This document shows positions 59,542 to 64,000 of a stretch of 64,000 nucleotides of DNA, one piece after another. The notes beneath the pieces were generated by a model. That model had not been told where the DNA came from. It saw only the letters and a program-made list of their open reading frames with translations, and ran no database searches. The DNA lies in the NCBI RefSeq assembly GCF_030067705.1, contig NZ_JASJEX010000004.1, positions 62,001 through 126,000 on the forward strand. Reading direction: 5' to 3'. Both the position numbers and the translations under genes were made by a program. The number at the start of each line of letters is the position of its first letter. The stretch's first letter is position 1. This DNA is from Kribbibacterium absianum. GTDB lineage: Bacteria > Actinomycetota > Coriobacteriia > Coriobacteriales > Atopobiaceae.

Positions 59542-60983
59542 CAGGCGTGCACCTCCTTCACAAAGCGGTCAAGGCCCACCGAGCGGGAGCCTTTGACGAG
59601 CACCACGTCCCCGGGCTCGAGGATCGGGGCGACCACGCGGACCGCCTCGTCGACATCGGCCACGAGGACGCAGCGGTCCTCCGAGAAGCCCATCGTGCGG
59701 GCCGCCTCCTCCATCGTGGCCGCGTCCTCGCCGCCCACGAAAACCGCGAGGTCGACGGGCTTTGCCGCCAGGTACGCCCCCATCAGGCCGTGCAGCACGC
59801 GCGCCTCGTCGCCGAGCTCGCCCACCTGGCCGAGCACCGCCACGCGGCGACCCTCGCAGGCCATCTGGGCGAGGAGGTCGAGGGCGGCGGCCACCGAGGC
59901 CGGGCTCGCGTTGTAGCAGTCGTCGATGATGCGGAACCCGCGGGCCCCTTCGAGCACACGGGAGCGCATCGGCGACGGCTCGAGAGCCTCCGCGGCGCGG
60001 GCGGCCTGGTCGAGCGAGACGCCCACCCGCTCGGCGCACCCGGCGCAGAGCAGGAAGTCCGGCACGTTCTGGCGCCCCGTGAGCCGAAGCGTCACGCGAG
60101 CGGACTCGCCCTCGGACGCGACCGAGAAGCTCGGGTGCCCATGGTCGTCGACCTCGACGTCGGACGCGCGCACCGCGTCCCCCTCATGCTCGCCCACGCG
60201 CACCACCGGCACGCCCTGGGGCGCCGCGAACGTCTCCGCGATGAACGGCGTGAAGTCGTCGCCCGAGCAGAGCACGAGCGCCGGGTCCACAGGCTCAAAA
60301 GCCGGGAGAGGGTCGGCGAGCCACCGGACGCACTCGGACTTGGCCCGGGCGATGTTCTCACGGGAGCCCAAAAAGCCGATGTGGGCGGTGCCGATGTTCG
60401 TGACGCAGGCCACCTGCGGGCGCGTCACACGACAGATGCGGTCGATCTCGTGCCAGTGGTTCATGCCCATCTCGCACACGAGGGCCTCGATGTCGTCCGG
60501 CGCCTCGAGCACGGTGAGCGGCGCCCCGATCACCGAGTTGAAGTTGCCTTTGGTGCTGTGGACCCGGTAGCGGGTCGCAAGAGCCGCGGCGAGCATGTCC
60601 TTGGTGGTCGTCTTCCCCACCGAGCCCGTCACGCCCACGACCACCCAGTCCTGCCGCTCGCGGTACCAAGCGCCGAGCCGCTCGAGGAACCCCTCGGCGT
60701 TGTCGTCGGCTGCGCGGAGGAGGCAGCGGCCGGGCTGTTCGGCAAGGGTCACGACCGACGCCTCTGGCTCCCGGGTCATCACGACCACCGCGGCGCCGGC
60801 CTCGAAGGCCGCCATCGCGAAATCGTTGCCGTCGACGTTCTCGCCCGGGAAGCAGACGAACGTGTCGCCGTCGCTCACCGTGCGGGAGTCGATGCAGAAG
60901 GCCGAGACGGCGACCGAGCCGTCCCCGGCCACCAAGGAGGCGCCCGCTATCCGGGCCGTCTCCTGTGCGCTCTCGTGGTACAT
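59541..60983 (-). CDS. murF: UDP-MurNAc-tripeptide D-Ala-D-Ala ligase
   Basis: MurF adds the D-Ala-D-Ala dipeptide to complete the pentapeptide precursor. The 480-residue protein has the ATP loop GVTGSVGKTTTKDM (about 117-130), MGMNHWHEID, NIGTAHIGFLGS and DDCYNASPASVAAAL. I chose ATG 60983 because GAGGAG lies four bases upstream. A GTG at 60995 would add four residues without a good site. It lies 62 bases after ftsI, where murE would normally be. Confidence 0.95.
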   Translation of the reverse strand: MYHESAQETARIAGASLVAGDGSVAVSAFCIDSRTVSDGDTFVCFPGENVDGNDFAMAAFEAGAAVVVMTREPEASVVTLAEQPGRCLLRAADDNAEGFLERLGAWYRERQDWVVVGVTGSVGKTTTKDMLAAALATRYRVHSTKGNFNSVIGAPLTVLEAPDDIEALVCEMGMNHWHEIDRICRVTRPQVACVTNIGTAHIGFLGSRENIARAKSECVRWLADPLPAFEPVDPALVLCSGDDFTPFIAETFAAPQGVPVVRVGEHEGDAVRASDVEVDDHGHPSFSVASEGESARVTLRLTGRQNVPDFLLCAGCAERVGVSLDQAARAAEALEPSPMRSRVLEGARGFRIIDDCYNASPASVAAALDLLAQMACEGRRVAVLGQVGELGDEARVLHGLMGAYLAAKPVDLAVFVGGEDAATMEEAARTMGFSEDRCVLVADVDEAVRVVAPILEPGDVVLVKGSRSVGLDRFVKEVHA

Positions 60984-61045
60984 GTCGCTCCTCACCCCGG
61001 CTGGCCCCGAAATAGGCCACCGGGATCGCTTATGGCCTTCTCAGC

Positions 61046-62815
61046 TCACGACTCCGGGCTGACGCCCATGTCCAACAAGGCCTCGCCCATGATAGCCGAG
61101 AAGACCGGGGCCGCAGAAACGGAGGCGTGGTAGGGGACGCCGTTGAACGCAACGTACACGAGCACCTGCGGGTCCTTGGCCGGCGCGAAGCCCACGAGCG
61201 ACGAGAGGAAGCTGTCGCTCTTGTAGCCCCCCGACTCGTCCGCCTGCTCGCCGGTGCCCGTCTTGGCCGCCACGTCGTAGCCATCGACGGCGGCGTTCTT
61301 GGCGGTGCCCTCCGTGACGACGGTCTCCATCACGTCGGTGACGGTCGCGGCCGTCTCAGGCGAGCAGGCCCGGGTGCCCTCGGGCCACTGCACCTTCTCG
61401 GTGCCCTTGTATATGAGGAAATGGGGCGTGGTGAGGACCCCTTTGTTCGCGATGGCCGCGACGGCGCGGGCGGTCTGGATCGTCGGGATCGCGAGGCCTT
61501 GGCCAAAGGCCATGACCCCGAGGTTCGTGACCGTGAAGCTGGGGCCGGCGGTCACCAGGCCCGAGACCTCGCCCGGATAGTCGATGCCCGTGGCCTGGCC
61601 AATGCCGAACGAGGCGAGGCCCTTCTGGTACGCGTCCGTGCCAATGGCCCGGCCCATGAGCACCGCACCGACGTTCGAGGACCGGCGCATGATCTCGCGG
61701 GGCGTCATCGACATCGCGTAGTCGCGGCCGTCGTCGTCCGTCACCGTGTCGTCGCCCACCTGGGTGGAGGCAGGCACGTCGAAGCTCGTCTCGGCCGTGA
61801 ACGACCCGCTGTCGATGCCCACGGCCGTTGTGACCACCTTGAGGACGGAGCCCGGCTCGTAGGAGTCCGTCACGCTTCGGAGGGTGAGGGCCTCCGTGGC
61901 GGCCTCGGACGTGTCGGTGAGGTCGAGCAGCGGCGTGGTGCACGCGGCGAGGATCTCGCCGGTGCTCGGGTCGAGCGCGATCACGTGGCCGCTCTCCGCC
62001 TTGTAGGTCTCTTGGCCTTCGACGATCTGCCTCTCGGCCATCTCCTGCACGTCGATGTCGAGGGAGATCACGATGTCCGTGCCGTCCTGGGAGGCCGTCT
62101 CGCGGTACGCGCCACCGGCGATCGGGGTGCCGTCGCGTCCCATCTCCATCGTGCGCTCGCCGTCCACGCCCGAGAGGATGTCGTTGTACTGCAGCTCGAG
62201 GCCCGTCAGGCCGTCCCCGTCGGCGCCCACGACGCCGAGAATCTGGCCCGCGACGGCGCCATAGGGGTACACGCGCTTCATGTCGGGAAGCTCGTAGACG
62301 CCGGTGACCCCCGCCTTGGAGAGGGCGGCCACCACCTCGTCGGCCACCGAGGTGTCGACCTTCTTCTTGAGGTACACGAACGTGGTGTCCTGGGTGAGCG
62401 CGGAAAGGTAGTCCTGCGCGGTGCCCCCGAGCTGTTCCGCGAGCACCTGCGCGGCCGCATGGGCGTCCGAGACCTGCTTCGGGTCGCAATAGAGGGTCCG
62501 GCACTCCGCGCTCATGGCGAGCACGTTGCCGTTGCGGTCGTAGATGGTGCCGCGCTTGGCTTGGAGCGTCACCGTGTTGGTGCGGTTTGCCTCGGCCTTC
62601 GCCGCCAGACGCGGGCCGTCGATGACGGTCAGCCACAAGAGCTTGCCCACCGCGAGCACCGCGAGGGCCGCCACGAAGAGGAGCGGCACACGCATGCGCT
62701 CGAGGAAGGAGGCCCGGCGGCGGGACGGCTCCTCGTACGAGGAGCCCCGGAGGCGGCGGTCGCCGCGCGGGGCCCTTCGGCTGGTTCTGTTCTGTGGGTC
62801 GTGGTTCCTGCTCAC
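61046..62815 (-). CDS. ftsI: Septal penicillin-binding protein FtsI/PBP2B-like
   Basis: This class B transpeptidase cross-links septal peptidoglycan with FtsW. The 589-residue protein has a basic cytoplasmic start, one membrane segment (about 43-62), a dimerisation domain (KRGTIYDRNGNVLA) and the transpeptidase domain. Its active-site motifs are SVLK (in YEPGSVLKVVT), SSN (RRSSNVGAV) and KTG (AAKTGTGEQ). The GTG start at 62815 follows AGGGGCC. Beta-lactam binding is expected. Confidence 0.95.
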   Translation of the reverse strand: MSRNHDPQNRTSRRAPRGDRRLRGSSYEEPSRRRASFLERMRVPLLFVAALAVLAVGKLLWLTVIDGPRLAAKAEANRTNTVTLQAKRGTIYDRNGNVLAMSAECRTLYCDPKQVSDAHAAAQVLAEQLGGTAQDYLSALTQDTTFVYLKKKVDTSVADEVVAALSKAGVTGVYELPDMKRVYPYGAVAGQILGVVGADGDGLTGLELQYNDILSGVDGERTMEMGRDGTPIAGGAYRETASQDGTDIVISLDIDVQEMAERQIVEGQETYKAESGHVIALDPSTGEILAACTTPLLDLTDTSEAATEALTLRSVTDSYEPGSVLKVVTTAVGIDSGSFTAETSFDVPASTQVGDDTVTDDDGRDYAMSMTPREIMRRSSNVGAVLMGRAIGTDAYQKGLASFGIGQATGIDYPGEVSGLVTAGPSFTVTNLGVMAFGQGLAIPTIQTARAVAAIANKGVLTTPHFLIYKGTEKVQWPEGTRACSPETAATVTDVMETVVTEGTAKNAAVDGYDVAAKTGTGEQADESGGYKSDSFLSSLVGFAPAKDPQVLVYVAFNGVPYHASVSAAPVFSAIMGEALLDMGVSPES

Positions 62816-62901
62816 AAGGCCCCTGTCGTCATCGGCGGGACCGTGCGGCCCGTCGTTCCTGTCCGGCTAAAAGGTCCGCCGGCGGGCCGCAACCAGGGCT
62901 C

Positions 62902-63327
62902 CTATCCGGCGTCTGGGACGTTGACCGTCAGCGTCTCCCCGGCGCCGACGTACACCATCCCGTAGTTCTGCGTCGCGATGGTCGTGATGCGCGACGCGTT
63001 CGAAAGCACCGAGGCCTCCATGCGGAGCTGCTTGCCCGTGTCCTCGGCCTCGCTCACCTGGGAGCGCAGCGTCGTGTTGTCCTGGAGCGTCGTCACCGTG
63101 CAGGCCGTGACGGCCACGCGGGCGAGCGCCAACACGAACACGAAGGCCACTGCGGCCAGGACGAAGACAAAGCCCTGAAGGAAGCGGGGCGTCACGCCCT
63201 CGCGCGCGCGGGCGTCGAGCCCCTTGCCCTCGACGACCTCGAAACGTGGAGCGACGGAGCGCCCGTGCGAGCGCTCCCGGCCGGTTCCTGCGTACAGGTC
63301 GACGGCCTCTGAGCCAAGGTAGTGCAT
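62902..63327 (-). CDS. ftsL: FtsL-like division protein
   Basis: A 141-residue bitopic protein in the position of ftsL between rsmH and ftsI. It has a cytoplasmic N-terminus of about 50 residues, one membrane segment (FVFVLAAVAFVFVLAL, about 54-72) and a periplasmic coiled coil (TLQDNTTLRSQVSEAEDTG). The sequence is weakly conserved, as usual for FtsL, so the call rests on position and topology. ATG at 63327 is chosen; a TTG four codons earlier is possible. Confidence 0.82.
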   Translation of the reverse strand: MHYLGSEAVDLYAGTGRERSHGRSVAPRFEVVEGKGLDARAREGVTPRFLQGFVFVLAAVAFVFVLALARVAVTACTVTTLQDNTTLRSQVSEAEDTGKQLRMEASVLSNASRITTIATQNYGMVYVGAGETLTVNVPDAG

Positions 63328-63339
63328 GGGTGCCCCCAA

Positions 63340-63375
63340 TGGTGCGGTGCGTTGCTGGTGCGGTGTGGTGCGTTT
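63340..63375. repeat. TGGTGCG repeats in the ftsL leader
   Basis: TGGTGCG occurs three times, at 63340, 63356 and 63366, on the plus strand. The motif resembles the TGGGGTGCG elements before murB and divIVA. Confidence 0.5.
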
Positions 63376-63422
63376 AGGCTGCGGTGGTAGTGCGGGTCGA
63401 GTGCGTTTGTGGTGCCCGCGCC

Positions 63423-63460
63423 TTTATCTCTTCGAACGGCCTCAGCCGCCCGTAGATAAA
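63423..63460. repeat. Inverted repeat between rsmH and ftsL
   Basis: TTTATCT (63423-63429) and AGATAAA (63454-63460) are perfect inverted copies with 24 bases between them, AT-rich in a GC-rich gap of 181 bases. It may be a binding site or an mRNA stem. Confidence 0.5.
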
Positions 63461-63508
63461 GCTGGAGTACATGGTGCGTTGGCCTCGCAGGGAGGCCGGT
63501 CGAAGCGG

Positions 63509-64000
63509 TCAGTGGGTGCCGAGTCTCACGGCGGCGCGGAGCTTCGCGCTCCTCGCCCGAGGATTGGCCTCGACCTCGTCGGCGGTCGCGACGACCGGCC
63601 GTTTGGTCAAGACCTCGATCGCCGGCACGTTCCCACAGACGCAGACGGGCAGGTCCGGAGGGCAGGTGCACCCTTGGGAGAGCTCGCCGAAGAGCCGCTT
63701 GACGATGCGGTCCTCGAGGGAGTGGTAGGAGATGACGCAGATCCTGCCGCCCGGGTTGAGCCACCGCACCGCTGCCTCCAGGCCGCGCTGGAGCACGTCC
63801 AGCTCGCCGTTCACCTCGATGCGCAGCGCCTGGAAGGCCTTGCGCGCCGGGTGTTTCGCGCGGCGGTCGCGGGCCGGGTACGCGCCCGCGACGATGTCGG
63901 CCAACTGGAGCGTGGTCTCGATCGGGGCCTGCGCGCGCCGGCGGCACACCGCTCTCGCGATGGCCGCGGCGTGGCGCTCGTCCCCAAAGGTCCGGAGGAT
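63509..64000 (-). CDS. rsmH: 16S rRNA m4C1402 methyltransferase RsmH (5' end outside window)
   Basis: RsmH (MraW) methylates N4 of C1402 in 16S rRNA. The 163 C-terminal residues are present. The frame stays open to the window edge, where the visible N-terminal part reads ILRTFGDERHAAAIARAV. Signature segments are HPARKAFQALRIEVN, LNPGGRICVISYHSLEDRIVK and the C-terminal CTCPPDLPVCVCG cysteine cluster. It leads the dcw cluster. The SAM-binding motif and start lie beyond base 64000. Confidence 0.93.
   Translation of the reverse strand: MLRTFGDERHAAAIARAVCRRRAQAPIETTLQLADIVAGAYPARDRRAKHPARKAFQALRIEVNGELDVLQRGLEAAVRWLNPGGRICVISYHSLEDRIVKRLFGELSQGCTCPPDLPVCVCGNVPAIEVLTKRPVVATADEVEANPRARSAKLRAAVRLGTH

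Noticed and set aside
54358-59916. An 1852-codon open frame antisense to murG-ftsW-murD-mraY-murF
   Set aside because: Same cause: high-GC antisense frame over five well-recognised genes, no domain visible.

Overview
The window is GC-rich, roughly two-thirds G+C, and almost fully coding. It looks like a chromosomal segment of an actinobacterium of the class Coriobacteriia (Olsenella/Atopobium/Collinsella type). This rests on gene content and arrangement: a division cluster with SepF and DivIVA but no FtsA next to ftsZ, a Rho factor with a long basic N-terminal extension, GAAC-N4-GTTC SOS boxes, and frequent GTG starts with 4-bp overlaps. The genus is inference. I see no prophage, transposase gene or CRISPR array.

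Layout. Positions 1-6157 hold aspartate-family synthesis: hom-lysC-asd on the minus strand, divergent from thrC-thrB on the plus strand. A REP-like palindrome follows, then a VanZ-like protein with an unknown envelope protein. From 8.5 to 17.4 kb lie an SDR oxidoreductase, rho, a double-MarR regulator, argS, pncB and three small charged proteins. tRNA-Ala(CGC) and a radical-SAM activase follow. Two paralogous glycosyltransferase-like proteins with coiled-coil tails (18.8-22.5 kb) precede luxS, a Ser/Thr/Gly-rich membrane protein, a dGTPase-like HD protein, rmuC and a WecA/TagO-type transferase.

From 28.1 to 40 kb: a candidate structured small RNA, a UDP-sugar dehydrogenase, RNase P RNA, a YigZ protein, a two-gene radical-SAM DNA-repair unit, small unknown genes, a CmpB-type membrane protein whose 3' end is duplicated, tRNA-Gly(GCC), a three-gene zinc-ribbon/amidase envelope operon, rmlA and another small protein.

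From 40.1 kb to the right edge, all genes run leftward. In transcription order they are rsmH (partial)-ftsL-ftsI-murF-mraY-murD-ftsW-murG-murC-murB-ftsQ-ftsZ-pgeF, then pstS-pstCA(fused)-pstB-phoU, then yggS-sepF-proC-yggT-divIVA. A complete phosphate-uptake operon therefore sits inside the division and cell-wall cluster, and murE is missing between ftsI and murF.

The most distinctive signals are three SOS (LexA-type) boxes placed before rmuC-dgt, the radical-SAM repair pair and an unknown 91-residue gene; a roughly 168-nt small RNA candidate with its own promoter, a closing stem and a possible pseudoknot; recurring 11-bp TGGGGTGCGGT elements in the leaders of division genes; the pst insertion; and departures from family norms in homoserine dehydrogenase (degenerate ACT domain) and MurB (catalytic Glu replaced by Gln).
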